The notes: generated by a model not told the origin, from the sequence alone. A stretch of DNA of 64,000 nucleotides from Pseudarthrobacter defluvii (GCF_030323865.1 NZ_CP066362.1:2356001-2420000), one strand, 5' to 3'; numbered from the stretch's first letter, positions 34,169 to 43,721 are shown. Translations and numbers: made by a program.

Positions 34169-35605
34169 CTAGTGCGTGTCCACCGCTTCAACCTCGGACT
34201 TGTCCTCGCCCCACAGGGTGTGGAAGGTGCCTTCGGTGTCGATTCGCCCGTAGGTGTGGGCACCGAACAGGTCACGCTGGCCCTGGATGAGGGCGGCGGC
34301 TACGCGCTTGCGGCGCAGGCCGTCGTAGTAGGCGAGCGAAGAGGAGAACACCGGAACCGGGATGCCGAGCTGGACGGCCGTGGCAACGACGCGGCGCCAG
34401 GCCGGCAGTGCATCGGCAATGGCCTTGGTGAACGCCGGGGCGAACAGCAGGTTGGCAGGCTTCTCATCAGCGGCGTAGGCCTTGGTGATGTCCTTGAGGA
34501 GTTCGGCGCGGATTATGCAGCCTGCGCGCCACAGTGACGCGATTTCGTCCAGCTTCAGGTCCCAGCCGTACTCCTTGGCGGCGGAGGTCAGCATGTCCAG
34601 TCCCTGGGCGTAGGAGACCAGCTTGGAGGCGTAGAGGGCCTGGCGGACGTCCTCGACGAACGTCTCCGGGATCTCGACGGTGGCCTCGTTGCCCGCCAGC
34701 AGTTCCTGGCCCAGCTTGCGCTGTGCGGCCTGGGAGGAGAGGGCGCGGGCGAATACGGATTCGGCGATGCCGGACACCGGCGAGCCAAGTTCCAGTGCAG
34801 AGATAACGGTCCAGCGGCCGGTGCCCTTCTGGCCGGCGGCATCAACGACGACGTCGACGAACGGCTTGCCGGTCTTGGCGTCCACGTGGCCCAGGACCTC
34901 AGCGGAGATCTCGATCAGGAAGGAGGACAGCTCGCCCTTGTTCCAGTCGGAGAAGATCTTTGCCTGCTCGGCTGGCTCGATGCCGGCACCGGAACGCAGC
35001 AGGTCGAAGGCCTCGCCGATGACCTGCATGTCGGCGTACTCAATGCCGTTGTGGACCATTTTGACGAAGTGCCCCGCACCGTCGGTGCCGATCCACGCGC
35101 AGCAGGGCTCGCCGTCGACCTTTGCGGAGATCTTTTCCAGCAGCGGGCCAAGGGCCTTGTAGGACTCCTTGGAGCCGCCGGGCATGATGGACGGGCCGTT
35201 CAGTGCGCCCTCCTCGCCGCCGGACACGCCGACGCCCACGAAGTGCAGGTCCTTCTTGGCCAACGCCGCTTCCCGTCGGCGGGTGTCCTCGTAGTGGGAG
35301 TTGCCGGCGTCGATGATGATGTCGCCCGGCTCCAGAAGCGGCTCCAGCTGCTCGATGACGGAGTCCACGGGCTTGCCGGCCTTGACCATGATGAGCACGC
35401 GGCGGGGCTTCTCCAGGGAGTCAACCAGTTCCTGCAGGGTCTCGGTCCGGATGAAGTCACCCTCCGAACCGTGCTTTTCCAGCAGCGCGTCCGTCTTCTC
35501 CACCGACCTGTTGTGCAGGGCAACCGTGAACCCGTTGCGGGCCAGGTTACGGGCCAGGTTGGCGCCCATGACGGCGAGGCCGGTGACACCGATGTGTGCA
35601 GACAT
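34169..35605 (-). CDS. gnd: 6-phosphogluconate dehydrogenase, decarboxylating
   Basis: 478 residues. It converts 6-phosphogluconate to ribulose-5-phosphate plus CO2 and reduced cofactor. Seen: GLAVMGANLARNLARNG cofactor loop, ALHNRSVEKTDALL, GVSGGEEGALNGPSIMPGG, FVKMVHNGIEYADMQVIGE with the catalytic Lys, and the C-terminal tail ending QRDLFGAHTYGRIDTEG. The length matches the long (~470) dimeric class. The start MSAHIGVTGLAVMG at 35605 has GGAG seven bases upstream. It diverges from a FadR/GntR-type regulator, likely its controller. Confidence 0.95.
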   Translation of the reverse strand: MSAHIGVTGLAVMGANLARNLARNGFTVALHNRSVEKTDALLEKHGSEGDFIRTETLQELVDSLEKPRRVLIMVKAGKPVDSVIEQLEPLLEPGDIIIDAGNSHYEDTRRREAALAKKDLHFVGVGVSGGEEGALNGPSIMPGGSKESYKALGPLLEKISAKVDGEPCCAWIGTDGAGHFVKMVHNGIEYADMQVIGEAFDLLRSGAGIEPAEQAKIFSDWNKGELSSFLIEISAEVLGHVDAKTGKPFVDVVVDAAGQKGTGRWTVISALELGSPVSGIAESVFARALSSQAAQRKLGQELLAGNEATVEIPETFVEDVRQALYASKLVSYAQGLDMLTSAAKEYGWDLKLDEIASLWRAGCIIRAELLKDITKAYAADEKPANLLFAPAFTKAIADALPAWRRVVATAVQLGIPVPVFSSSLAYYDGLRRKRVAAALIQGQRDLFGAHTYGRIDTEGTFHTLWGEDKSEVEAVDTH

Positions 35606-35707
35606 CAATAACTCCAATTCATTGTTCGCCTCGGCTGCCGGCTTCCACAGGCGGGAAGTCACCGGGGCAGATCAGGGGGTCGGAATAAAGCATATATATT
35701 CTGGCGG

Positions 35708-35732
35708 TGACGCGAAAGTAACGTCCGCGTCA
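35708..35732. promoter_or_regulatory. Inverted repeat in the gnd / gntR divergent region
   Basis: TGACGCG (35708-35714) and CGCGTCA (35726-35732) are exact inverted copies separated by 11 bases. They lie between the divergent gnd and GntR genes, upstream of an AT-rich stretch at 35689-35700 that may be the gnd -10 region. A GntR-family operator is the simplest reading. Confidence 0.5.
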
Positions 35733-35805
35733 TGGAACCCATTGTGTCGCAGCCGGATTCAGGGGGCTGACAGGCGGCAGGCCGGCAACAACTAGGCTTA
35801 GCAGC

Positions 35806-36531
35806 ATGACCAGCAGCCTCCACCACCGTGCCATCGAAAACCTTGGCACCCGGATTATCTCGGGGGACCTCCCTGCCGGCCACGTCATGCTCGCCGAGCA
35901 ACTCGAGGATGAACTGAAGGTTTCCCGCTCGGTAATCCGGGAAGCCGTCAGGGTCCTGCAGTCGCTGGGGCTGGTGGAAACCACCAAGCGGGTAGGCATT
36001 CGGGTGTTGCCGGCCAGCCGCTGGAATCCCTTCGACCCGCAGGTGATTCGGTGGCGGCTGGCCAGCGACGCCCGCGGTGCGCAGTTGCGCTCCCTTGCGG
36101 AACTGCGGGCCGCGGTGGAACCGGCGGCTGCCGAACTGGCAGCACAGAACGCCCCGGCGCCGTTGCGGATGGAGCTCGTGGATGTTGCCCGCGAGATGCG
36201 GGAGGCCGGGAACAATGGGGAGGTTGCCCGCTTCCTGGAACTGGATATCCGGTTCCACTCGCTGCTGCTGTCGGGTTCGGGCAACGAGATGTTCGCCAAC
36301 CTCATGGGTCAGGTTGCCGAAACGTTGACGGGCCGTACTGTCCATGGCCTGATGCCGGACCACCCACACCAGGCCGCGCTGCAGTGGCATGAGGACGTGG
36401 CGGAGGCGATTGCCAGGGGCGATGCCGCAGCCGCCCGCGAAGCGTCCGACCGGATCATGCGGCGCACAATGTCCCAGATGGCCGATACCTGGACGCAGCA
36501 GCCACGGGTGTTCATCCCCGTCCGGCAATGA
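35806..36531 (+). CDS. GntR family regulator, FadR subfamily (probable gluconate/gnd regulator)
   Basis: 241 residues. N-terminal winged HTH (about 5-70: LGTRIISGDLPAGHVML, VSRSVIREAVRVLQSLGLVETTKRVGIRV) and C-terminal all-helical FCD ligand domain with metal-site residues in LDIRFHSLLLSGSGN and QWHEDVAEAIARGD. FCD regulators usually sense carboxylic acids such as gluconate. TAGGCT at 35792-35797 lies eight bases before the ATG, suggesting a leaderless mRNA. The divergent partner gnd makes control of gluconate or pentose phosphate metabolism plausible; it is not shown. Confidence 0.85.
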   Translation: MTSSLHHRAIENLGTRIISGDLPAGHVMLAEQLEDELKVSRSVIREAVRVLQSLGLVETTKRVGIRVLPASRWNPFDPQVIRWRLASDARGAQLRSLAELRAAVEPAAAELAAQNAPAPLRMELVDVAREMREAGNNGEVARFLELDIRFHSLLLSGSGNEMFANLMGQVAETLTGRTVHGLMPDHPHQAALQWHEDVAEAIARGDAAAAREASDRIMRRTMSQMADTWTQQPRVFIPVRQ

Positions 36532-36587
36532 GGCGGCACAGGCTGCCGCAGCCAATGCTCCGCCCCAACCACTAACCCCAAACGGCC

Positions 36588-36619
36588 CCGCCTGGTGTCA
36601 TGAATCGCGGCGGCTTTTT
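36588..36619 (+). terminator. Terminator-like hairpin after gntR
   Basis: CCGCC (36588-36592) pairs with GGCGG (36609-36613), followed by CTTTTTG. The stem is short but the U-run is good. Confidence 0.45.
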
Positions 36620-36732
36620 GTTTCCGGCAGTTCACGGTATATTCATCACAGGCCCTCCCCCGCGGCATCCCCCAATAGTCGCGGTGGAGGGTTTTCCAAT
36701 GCCCGCAGCCAACCCGGATGGCAGTCCCGCCC

Positions 36733-37023
36733 TCAGGCTGCTCCTGCTGCGGATTCCCTCAGCCGCCACCCGCCTCCCATGCCGTCGCGCTGCAGGTACA
36801 TGGTGGCCAGGGCTGACCTGCTGTTGTTTCCCAGCCTGACCTGCAGCTGCAGGACCTCAACGTCCACGCCGCCGCTGCCCTTTGGCATCCGGCGGCTGGT
36901 TTCCCACCAGTTGATGCGCTCAAACCATCTGACCGGCTCGGCACCCACGGCCCATTCCCTGCCCCTGCTCAGCACCGACGTCGGCATTCCGTTGCTGTCT
37001 GTGTGCACTATGACGTGTTCCAT
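36733..37023 (-). CDS. Small conserved actinobacterial protein (DUF6504-like)
   Basis: 96 residues, MEHVIVHTDSNGMPTSVLSRGREWAVGAEPVRWFERINWWE, then SRRMPKGSGGVDVEVLQLQVRLG. A Trp-rich core (RWFERINWWE) resembles DUF6504, a small family found beside repair genes in Actinobacteria. This match is from memory. The DNA is not GC-neutral and the protein has no signal or membrane segment. It lies between gntR and tRNA-Val, alone on its strand. No function is assigned. Confidence 0.55.
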   Translation of the reverse strand: MEHVIVHTDSNGMPTSVLSRGREWAVGAEPVRWFERINWWETSRRMPKGSGGVDVEVLQLQVRLGNNSRSALATMYLQRDGMGGGWRLRESAAGAA

Positions 37024-37078
37024 TGCTGCAACCTATGGCAGGGGTCAGACAATGGCGCGCGGCAGGAGAACCGGAACG

Positions 37079-37122
37079 AAAAAAACCCCGCTGCCCCGCC
37101 AGGTGGCGGAACAACGGGGTTT
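37079..37122 (-). terminator. tRNA-Val terminator
   Basis: Minus strand: AACCCCG (37115-37121) pairs with CGGGGTT (37084-37090) around a GC-rich inner hairpin and ends in a run of seven Ts. It starts about seven bases after the tRNA. Confidence 0.88.
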
Positions 37123-37128
37123 GAATGG

Positions 37129-37201
37129 TGGGTCCTACCGGGATCGAACCGATGACATCCACGGTGTAAACGTGGCGCTCTACCAGCTGAGCTAAAGACC
37201 C
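37129..37201 (-). tRNA. tRNA-Val(TAC)
   Basis: A 73-nt cloverleaf on the minus strand. Acceptor GGGTCTT (37201-37195) pairs with AGGACCC (37136-37130), discriminator A at 37129. The D-arm is TTAGCTCAGCTGGTAGAGC. The anticodon stem CCACG/CGTGG encloses TTTACAC with anticodon TAC at 37168-37166. The T-arm is GGTTCGATCC. Confidence 0.96.
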
Positions 37202-37295
37202 GAAACGCATTGATTCCGGCCATTCCGCCGCAACCAACGAACATAGACTCTACCGGACTGGAGGCACGAAACGCGAATCGGGACGGAAGTGCTCC

Positions 37296-38216
37296 CTAAA
37301 GGGAGGGAAGTTCAGCGGCAAGGTATTGCAGCGCCTGGCTGACCCCCGCCTCCAGCTTGATGGTTGCCTTGTCGTCGCCCCGGGTGGCACCCCGGTTGAT
37401 GATGACCACGGGCTTGTCCTCCTTGGCTGCATGCCTGACGAACCGCAGGCCGCTCATCACCGTTAGGGAAGAACCGGCAACCAACAGGGCAGCCGCCTGA
37501 TCCACCATGGCGTAAGAGCGTTCAACCCGGTCCTTGGGGACGTTTTCCCCAAAGTAGACGAAGTCGGGCTTCAGGGTTCCGCCGCAGGCTGGGCAGACTG
37601 CCACCACAAAGCTGTCAATGAGGGCCTGGTCTTCCACGGTGGCGTCGGCGTCCGGCGCCATTTCCACCAGGCCGGTGGCTGCAGCCCGTTCCAGGAAATC
37701 AGGGTTCAGTTCCTCGAAAACACCAGCGAGGAGCCGCCGCGAGTAGGTACGCCCGCAGTCAAGGCAGATTACCTGGTCATACCTGCCATGGAGATCGACG
37801 ACGTTGGAGCTGCCCGCGTCCTGGTGCAGCCGGTCAACATTCTGGGTGATCAGGCCGGTGAGGTAGCCGCGCCGTTCCAGTTCGGCGGCGGAGTAGTGGC
37901 CCTGGTTGGGGCCCGCGTGCCGCATGTGCGACCATCCGATGTGGTTCCTGGCCCAGTAACGCCGCCGGTTGTCTGCGTGGCGGACGAATTCCTGGTAGGT
38001 CATGGGCGACCGGGGCGGCGAGTCCGGACCACGGTAATCCGGGATGCCGGAGTCGGTACTGAGCCCGGCACCCGTCAGCAGCGCGAACGGGGCGCCGGCG
38101 AGCAGGTCGCGGATCCGAACAAACACCTCCAGTTCCTCCCCGGATGGCGGTCCAGGGGGCACCGGCGGCATGCTGGCAAAGCCGGTAAGACCCGTCCCCC
38201 GCCGCTGCCCAGGCAT
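37296..38216 (-). CDS. Sir2 family NAD-dependent protein deacetylase
   Basis: 306 residues. Sirtuin motifs are complete: NAD loop LLTGAGLSTDSGIPDYRG (~46-63), TQNVDRLHQDAG, catalytic His in DLHGRYDQVICLDC, two CxxC zinc pairs (CLDC and CPAC), GTLKPDFVYFGENVP and VAGSSLTVMSGL. It removes acyl groups from lysines in an NAD-dependent reaction; a class II-like sirtuin is likely. It starts six bases after the peroxiredoxin stop, so DUF3052, peroxiredoxin and Sir2 form one operon. Confidence 0.93.
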   Translation of the reverse strand: MPGQRRGTGLTGFASMPPVPPGPPSGEELEVFVRIRDLLAGAPFALLTGAGLSTDSGIPDYRGPDSPPRSPMTYQEFVRHADNRRRYWARNHIGWSHMRHAGPNQGHYSAAELERRGYLTGLITQNVDRLHQDAGSSNVVDLHGRYDQVICLDCGRTYSRRLLAGVFEELNPDFLERAAATGLVEMAPDADATVEDQALIDSFVVAVCPACGGTLKPDFVYFGENVPKDRVERSYAMVDQAAALLVAGSSLTVMSGLRFVRHAAKEDKPVVIINRGATRGDDKATIKLEAGVSQALQYLAAELPSL

Positions 38217-38222
38217 GGCGGG

Positions 38223-38717
38223 TCAGGCCCGCTTCAAGTCCGCCAAGGCGGTGCGGTACTCGTTGAAGTCGCGCGCCTGGCCGCGCGGATTCACCACGCT
38301 GTAGCGGACTTTGCCTTCGGAATCGATGATGAAGGTGGCCCTTTTGGCCATGCCGCTGCCGGCGTCGAACACTCCGTAGTCCGTGGCCACCGCGCCATGC
38401 GGCCAAAAGTCGGCGAGGAGGTCGAACTCGTAGCCTTCTTGCGCAGCATAGGCCCGGAGACTGAACTTGCTGTCAACGGACACTGCCAGGACCACTGCGT
38501 TCGAGTCCTTGAACATGCCCAGGTTGTCCCGTATTTCACACAGTTCTCCGGTGCAGATGCCGGAGAACGCAAAGGGATAGAAAACGAGCGCCACGTTTTG
38601 CCCGCGGAAGGATGACAACCGCACGGGCTCGCCATACTGGTTGGCGAGCTCGAAGTCAGGCGCCGTTGCTCCCAGCGCAGGGACAGCTGCAGAAGCGGCC
38701 TCAACCGCTGCCGTCAC
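38223..38717 (-). CDS. Peroxiredoxin, AhpE type
   Basis: 164 residues. A thioredoxin-fold thiol peroxidase: APDFELANQYGEPVRLSSFRGQNVALVFYPFAFSGICTGELC holds the peroxidatic Cys at about 55, with a second Cys at 60. AhpE members of M. tuberculosis are one-Cys peroxidases recycled by mycothiol systems. The GTG start at 38717 is inside the DUF3052 stop (GTGA), with AGGA about eight bases upstream. A much longer in-frame reading, back to 38942, is an overlap artefact. Confidence 0.9.
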   Translation of the reverse strand: MTAAVEAASAAVPALGATAPDFELANQYGEPVRLSSFRGQNVALVFYPFAFSGICTGELCEIRDNLGMFKDSNAVVLAVSVDSKFSLRAYAAQEGYEFDLLADFWPHGAVATDYGVFDAGSGMAKRATFIIDSEGKVRYSVVNPRGQARDFNEYRTALADLKRA

Positions 38718-39133
38718 TTGTTCTTCCTGCTGACCAGGCGCGTGGCGCTCCAGTCCTTCGAAACTCCGGCGGAGGTGGTGACATGCAGGCCGGCGGTTGG
38801 TGCGGCTTCCTGGATGTCTGCGGGCGAGACGTAGCCGTCCCTGCCGGATTTGGGGGTGAGGACCCAGACAACGCCGTTTTCGCTCAGGGTGGTGAGGGAA
38901 TCCACCAGGCTGTCCACCAGGTCCCCGTCGCCGTCGCGCCACCAGAGGATGACGGCGTCCGCCACTTCATGGTCGTCCTCGTCCAGCATCTCGGAGCCGG
39001 TGAGGTCCTCAATATCGTCACGCAAGTCGAAATCGACATCGTCGTCGTAACCGAACTCCTGAATCAGATCCCCGTTTTTGAAACCCAATTTTTCCGCCAC
39101 ATTTACCGAAGTGGCGGCGTCGGCCTCGCTCAC
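38714..39133 (-). CDS. DUF3052 family protein
   Basis: 139 residues from GTG 39133 with GGAGG five bases upstream. MSEADAATSVNVAEKLGFKNGDLIQEFGYDDDVDFDLRDDIEDLTGSEM and LVDSLVDSLTTLSENGVVWVLTPKSGRDGYVSP mark this acidic, actinobacteria-specific family. The Asp/Glu-rich N-terminal half and compact C-terminal half are typical. It heads the operon with AhpE-type peroxiredoxin and Sir2. The function is unknown; the operon suggests redox or acylation control. Confidence 0.88.
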   Translation of the reverse strand: MSEADAATSVNVAEKLGFKNGDLIQEFGYDDDVDFDLRDDIEDLTGSEMLDEDDHEVADAVILWWRDGDGDLVDSLVDSLTTLSENGVVWVLTPKSGRDGYVSPADIQEAAPTAGLHVTTSAGVSKDWSATRLVSRKNK

Positions 39134-39559
39134 GTGTTCCTCCAATACCTCATATATGCGGTGTGCATAGTGATTTCCATTACTCCCAGCCAACACCCTT
39201 TGCGCCTGTGCTTCAAGCTGCCGCCCCCGGGATTGCGCATATTTTGCGTCACATCCCGCGGCAACAACCCCGTCGCAGGGGCTTTTCGCCACACAAACAG
39301 TATGACGAACGAAATACAACTGGAGCACCCGGGCCGCAGCTACGCATCGGCTTGCCGTCAGGGCTAGAGTGGCTGGTGACAACTATGCCTGCGGGACGAC
39401 AACCGTGTGACTCCGTGCAGACATAGGAGCGCTAGGAAGCTGCCCGGCACACATGACCGGGCTGTTGTAACCGATACGTCGCACACGGCGTATATACGCC
39501 GGGCAGTCACCCTGCCTGGCCTGAGTGCGCCGATTCATGCGCGCAAAGAGAGGTTGGAC
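39134..39559. promoter_or_regulatory. 426-base intergenic region between DUF3052 and aceE (divergent promoters)
   Basis: No supported gene. It carries TATGC-GGTGT-GCATA (39155-39169) close to the DUF3052 start and the 16-bp perfect palindrome CGGCGTATATACGCCG (39486-39501) 58 bases before the aceE start. The AT-rich stretches near 39145-39175 and 39485-39500 are the likely -10 areas of the two divergent promoters. Confidence 0.6.
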
Positions 39560-42301
39560 GTGGCTGCAGGAGAAGATACCTCCCATATCCTCAGCGGGTT
39601 GACTAACCAGCTGCCTGATCGTGATCCGGAAGAGACTGCCGAGTGGGTTGAGTCCCTGGATGCGTTGATCAGGGAACAGGGCACCGAGCGTGCCCAATAC
39701 ATCATGCGGAGCCTGCTGCAGCGCGCGGGTGCGCAGAGCGTGGGTGTGCCGATGGTGACCACCACCGATTACGTGAACACGATCCCGGTGGACCAGGAAG
39801 CCGAGTTCCCGGGCAACGAGGAGTACGAGCGCCGCTACCGGGCGTACATGCGGTGGAACGCCGCGGTCATGGTGCACCGGGCGCAGCGGCCCGATATCGG
39901 CGTCGGCGGGCACATCTCCACCTACGCCGGGGCCGCGACCCTGTACGAGGTCGGGTTCAACCACTTCTTCCGCGGCAAGGACCACCCCGGCGGCGGGGAC
40001 CAGGTCTTCTTCCAGGGCCACGCCTCCCCCGGCATGTACGCCCGGGCGTTCATGGAAGGCCGGCTCTCCGAGGAGGACCTGGACGGGTTCCGGCAGGAAA
40101 AGTCCCGCCAGGGCCACGCCCTGTCCTCCTACCCGCACCCGCGCCTGATGCCGCACTTCTGGGAATTCCCCACCGTGTCCATGGGCATCGGGCCGATGAA
40201 CGCGATCTACCAGGCCCAGAACAACCGCTACCTGCACAACCGGGGCCTGAAAGACACCTCCGACCAGCAGGTCTGGGCGTTCCTGGGCGACGGGGAAATG
40301 GACGAACCCGAATCCCGAGGCCTGCTCCAGCTCGCCGCGAACGAGAACCTGGACAACCTGAACTTCGTGATCAACTGCAACCTCCAGCGCCTGGACGGTC
40401 CGGTGCGGGGCAACGGCAAGATCATGCAGGAACTCGAAGCGTTCTTCCGCGGCGCGGGCTGGAACGTGATCAAGGTCGTCTGGGGCCGGGAATGGGATGA
40501 CCTGCTCACCCGCGACACCGACGGTTCCCTGGTGAAAATCATGAACGAAACCGTCGACGGGGACTACCAGACCTACAAGGCCGAATCCGGCGGGTTCGTC
40601 CGCGAACACTTCTTCGGCAAAACCCCGCAGACCAAGGACCTCGTCGCGGACCTCACCGACGACCAGATCTGGAACCTCAAACGCGGCGGCCACGACTACC
40701 GCAAGGTCTACGCCGCCTACAAAGCAGCCACCGAATTCAAGGGCAAACCCACCGTCATCCTCGCCCACACCGTCAAGGGCTACGGCCTCGGCCCCCACTT
40801 CGAAGGCCGCAACGCCACCCACCAGATGAAGAAACTCACTCTGGATGACCTGAAGAAATTCCGCGACCACCTCCGGATCCCCGTCACCGACGAGCAGCTG
40901 GAGAAGGACTCATACCGGCCGCCGTACTACCACCCCGGTAACGACGCCCCGGAAATCAAGTACATGATGGAGCGCCGCGCCGCGCTGGGCGGATCAGTCC
41001 CGGAGCGCCGCAACACCCACGCCGAAATCGTGCTGCCCGAGGCGAAGTCCTACGAGGTTGCCAAGCGCGGTTCCGGCAAGCAGATGGCCGCCACCACCAT
41101 GGCGTTCGTCCGGCTCCTCAAGGACCTGATGCGGGACAAGAACTTCGGTAAGCACATCGCCCCGATCATCCCCGACGAAGCCCGCACCTTCGGCATGGAT
41201 GCGTTCTTCCCCACGGCGAAGATCTACAACCCCAAGGGCCAGAACTACTTGTCGGTGGACCGTGACCTGGTCCTGGCGTACAAGGAATCCCCCGCGGGCC
41301 AGCTGATCCACCCCGGGATCAACGAAGCCGGCGCCGTGGCAGCGTTCACCGCCGCCGGAACCTCCTACGCCACCCACGGCATCCCCCTGGTCCCGGTCTA
41401 CGTGTTCTACTCCATGTTCGGCTTCCAGCGCACCGGCGACGCCTTCTGGGCCGCCGCGGACCAAATGACCCGCGGCTTCATCATCGGCGCCACCGCAGGA
41501 CGGACCACCCTCACCGGCGAAGGCCTCCAGCACGCCGACGGCCACTCCCCCCTGCTGGCCTCCACCAACCCCGCCGTCCTCACCTACGACCCCGCCTATG
41601 GCTACGAGATCGGACACATCGTCCGCTCCGGCCTGGAACGGATGTACGGGGAGAACTCCACGGACAAGAACGTCATGTACTACCTCACCGTGTACAACGA
41701 ACCCATCATCCAGCCCGCAGAACCCGAGAACCTCGACGTCGAAGGCGTCATCAAGGGCATCTACCTGCTCGCTCCGGCAAAGATCGACGGTCCCCGCACC
41801 CAGATCCTCGCCTCCGGCGTCTCCGTGCCCTGGGCCCTCGAAGCCCAGCGCGTGCTGGCCGATGACTGGAACGTCTCCGCCGACGTCTGGTCCGTGACCT
41901 CCTGGAACGAACTGCGCCGCGACGGCCTCGCCGCCGAAGAGGAAGCCTTCCTCAACCCCGGCCAACCCACCCGCGTCCCCTTCGTCACCCAGCAACTCGA
42001 AGGAGCCACCGGCCCCATCGTCGCCGTGTCCGACTACATGAAGGCCGTCCCGGACCAGATCCGGCAATTCGTCCCCAACGAATACGCCACCCTCGGCGCC
42101 GACGGCTTCGGCTTCTCCGACACCCGCGCAGCAGCCCGCCGCTACTTCAAAAACGACACCCACTCCGTGGTGGTCCGTGCCCTTGAAATGCTGGCGCGCC
42201 GCGGTGAGGTGGATGTCGACGCACCGGTGAAGGCGATCGAGAAGTACAAGCTGCTCAACGTCAACGCCGGCACCACCGGCAACGCCGGAGGCGAAGCCTA
42301 G
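39560..42301 (+). CDS. aceE: Pyruvate dehydrogenase E1 component, homodimeric type
   Basis: 913 residues. It decarboxylates pyruvate with thiamine diphosphate and passes acetyl to lipoyl-E2, making acetyl-CoA. TPP motif [14 protein letters not shown]...NLNFVINCN (~245-275) is complete; the transketolase-like Pyr domain follows from about 490 ([23 protein letters not shown]) and the C-domain has [11 protein letters not shown]. Actinobacteria keep aceE apart from E2/E3, as here. The GTG start at 39560 has AGAGAGG six bases upstream; a 51-codon upstream reading crosses the palindrome at 39486 and is rejected. Confidence 0.96.
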   Translation: MAAGEDTSHILSGLTNQLPDRDPEETAEWVESLDALIREQGTERAQYIMRSLLQRAGAQSVGVPMVTTTDYVNTIPVDQEAEFPGNEEYERRYRAYMRWNAAVMVHRAQRPDIGVGGHISTYAGAATLYEVGFNHFFRGKDHPGGGDQVFFQGHASPGMYARAFMEGRLSEEDLDGFRQEKSRQGHALSSYPHPRLMPHFWEFPTVSMGIGPMNAIYQAQNNRYLHNRGLKDTSDQQVWAFLGDGEMDEPESRGLLQLAANENLDNLNFVINCNLQRLDGPVRGNGKIMQELEAFFRGAGWNVIKVVWGREWDDLLTRDTDGSLVKIMNETVDGDYQTYKAESGGFVREHFFGKTPQTKDLVADLTDDQIWNLKRGGHDYRKVYAAYKAATEFKGKPTVILAHTVKGYGLGPHFEGRNATHQMKKLTLDDLKKFRDHLRIPVTDEQLEKDSYRPPYYHPGNDAPEIKYMMERRAALGGSVPERRNTHAEIVLPEAKSYEVAKRGSGKQMAATTMAFVRLLKDLMRDKNFGKHIAPIIPDEARTFGMDAFFPTAKIYNPKGQNYLSVDRDLVLAYKESPAGQLIHPGINEAGAVAAFTAAGTSYATHGIPLVPVYVFYSMFGFQRTGDAFWAAADQMTRGFIIGATAGRTTLTGEGLQHADGHSPLLASTNPAVLTYDPAYGYEIGHIVRSGLERMYGENSTDKNVMYYLTVYNEPIIQPAEPENLDVEGVIKGIYLLAPAKIDGPRTQILASGVSVPWALEAQRVLADDWNVSADVWSVTSWNELRRDGLAAEEEAFLNPGQPTRVPFVTQQLEGATGPIVAVSDYMKAVPDQIRQFVPNEYATLGADGFGFSDTRAAARRYFKNDTHSVVVRALEMLARRGEVDVDAPVKAIEKYKLLNVNAGTTGNAGGEA

Positions 42302-42326
42302 CCCTCCGGCTGGACAGCGGTACCAG

Positions 42327-42380
42327 AAACGAACGACGGCGGCCCTCACCCCACCAGGTGAGGGCCGCCGTCGTTCGTTT
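42327..42380 (+). terminator. aceE terminator
   Basis: A 24-bp perfect stem (42327-42350 with 42357-42380) with loop CCACCA, ending in CGTTT. It separates aceE from fasR. Confidence 0.9.
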
Positions 42381-42472
42381 CAAAACCAGCCGGAACGCTG
42401 TGACCCAGCGCAAAGCGGATTGTAGCCTTCGCACAAATGGAGCTTGCGCGGCGGTGGCCGTATGCTCAAAGA

Positions 42473-43717
42473 ATGCCAGCACCAGCAAGCCCGTCTTCGA
42501 AGCGGAAACCGCCCGCGCCGAAGGTCACCCCGGAGAAGTCCGAGACCCTTAAGCAGCTCCGGGCCAACGTGGGACAACTCTCCACCACCACCATGCGCAA
42601 GCTTGAGCAGTCGCTGCCGTGGTACAGCCGGCTCAGCGCTGACGAGCGGTCGGCGCTGGGCATGGTGGCGCAGAACGGAATCGCGGCCTTTGTCACCTGG
42701 TATGAGCGGCCCAGTTCGCCGTCATGGATCCTCACCGATGTATTCGGGACTGCTCCCACTGAACTGACCCGTTCCATCAGCCTCCAGAAGGCGCTGCAGC
42801 TGATCAGGATCGTGGTGGAGGTGGTGGAGGACCAGGTTCCGGTCATCGCACCGGAGGCAGACCAGCCATCACTTCGGGAGGCGGTGCTGCGCTACTCGCG
42901 GGAGGTGGCCTTTGCCGCCGCGGATGTATACGCAAGGGCGGCCGAATCCCGCGGATCCTGGGACACGCGCCTGGAAGCTTTGATCGTGGATGCGATCCTG
43001 CGCGGCGAAAACACCGACGCCCTGCGCTCACGCATTGCCGCGCTTGGCTGGAAGGCACAGGAACGGTTCACGGTCATGGTGGGCAATTCACCGTCCGAAC
43101 CCAGCGCCAGTTACGTCAGCGAGCTGCGCCGAATGGCCGGACGGTACGCCGAGGATGCGCTGGTGGGAATCCAGGGCGACCGGCTGATCCTCATCCTCGG
43201 CGGGGTCCAGGACCGCGAAACCGCCTACGTGAAGCTCAGCGACATGTTCGCCCCCGGCCCCGTGGTCTACGGCCCGGAGGCCAGCTCGCTCCTGGAGGCC
43301 AGCGGCTCTGCCCAATCAGCGTTTGCCGGGTTGACCGCAGCCCGGGCCTGGCCCTCCGCGCCCCGTCCGGTGGCCGCCGATGACCTGCTGCCGGAACGGG
43401 TTATTTCCGGAGACGATGCTGCCCGCCGCTCCCTGGTGAAGAACATCTACCGGCCGCTGCTGGCGGCTTCCAACGGCCTGGTGGAAACGCTGGGAACGTA
43501 CCTGGAGCTGGGCCACTCGCTGGAGGCCACGGCGCGTGAACTCTTCGTCCACGCCAACACCGTCCGGTACCGCCTGAAGCGGGTCTGCGACGTCACGGGC
43601 TGGGACCCGCTGCTGCCGCGTGAGGCCTTCGTGCTGCAGGCGGCACTGGTGGTGGGCCGTCTTTCAGCCCCGCCCAAGGCCGCCACGGAGCGGCAGGCTT
43701 CCCGGAACCAGGCCTGA
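42473..43717 (+). CDS. fasR: PucR-family regulator FasR-like, fatty acid biosynthesis activator
   Basis: 414 residues. The C-terminal HTH_30/PucR motif is YLELGHSLEATARELFVHANTVRYRLKRVCDVTG (~335-370). The middle GGDEF-like CdaR domain reads FTVMVGNSPSEPSASYVSELRRMAG. In Streptomyces the FasR protein of this architecture sits before fabD-fabH-acpP-fabF and activates it; the same order here supports the name. ATG 42473 lies six bases after a TATGCT -10-like box, indicating a leaderless mRNA. A 12-codon extension to 42437 is not needed. Confidence 0.87.
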   Translation: MPAPASPSSKRKPPAPKVTPEKSETLKQLRANVGQLSTTTMRKLEQSLPWYSRLSADERSALGMVAQNGIAAFVTWYERPSSPSWILTDVFGTAPTELTRSISLQKALQLIRIVVEVVEDQVPVIAPEADQPSLREAVLRYSREVAFAAADVYARAAESRGSWDTRLEALIVDAILRGENTDALRSRIAALGWKAQERFTVMVGNSPSEPSASYVSELRRMAGRYAEDALVGIQGDRLILILGGVQDRETAYVKLSDMFAPGPVVYGPEASSLLEASGSAQSAFAGLTAARAWPSAPRPVAADDLLPERVISGDDAARRSLVKNIYRPLLAASNGLVETLGTYLELGHSLEATARELFVHANTVRYRLKRVCDVTGWDPLLPREAFVLQAALVVGRLSAPPKAATERQASRNQA

Positions 43718-43721
43718 GGCA

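Noticed and set aside
36600..36839. 79-codon plus-strand frame after gntR
   Set aside because: Opposite the DUF6504-like gene, no ribosome-binding site, Pro/Arg-rich composition typical of shadow frames.
39383..42349. Two long minus-strand frames opposite aceE
   Set aside because: Antisense shadows caused by codon bias of aceE; low-complexity Val/Gly/His composition and no ribosome-binding sites.
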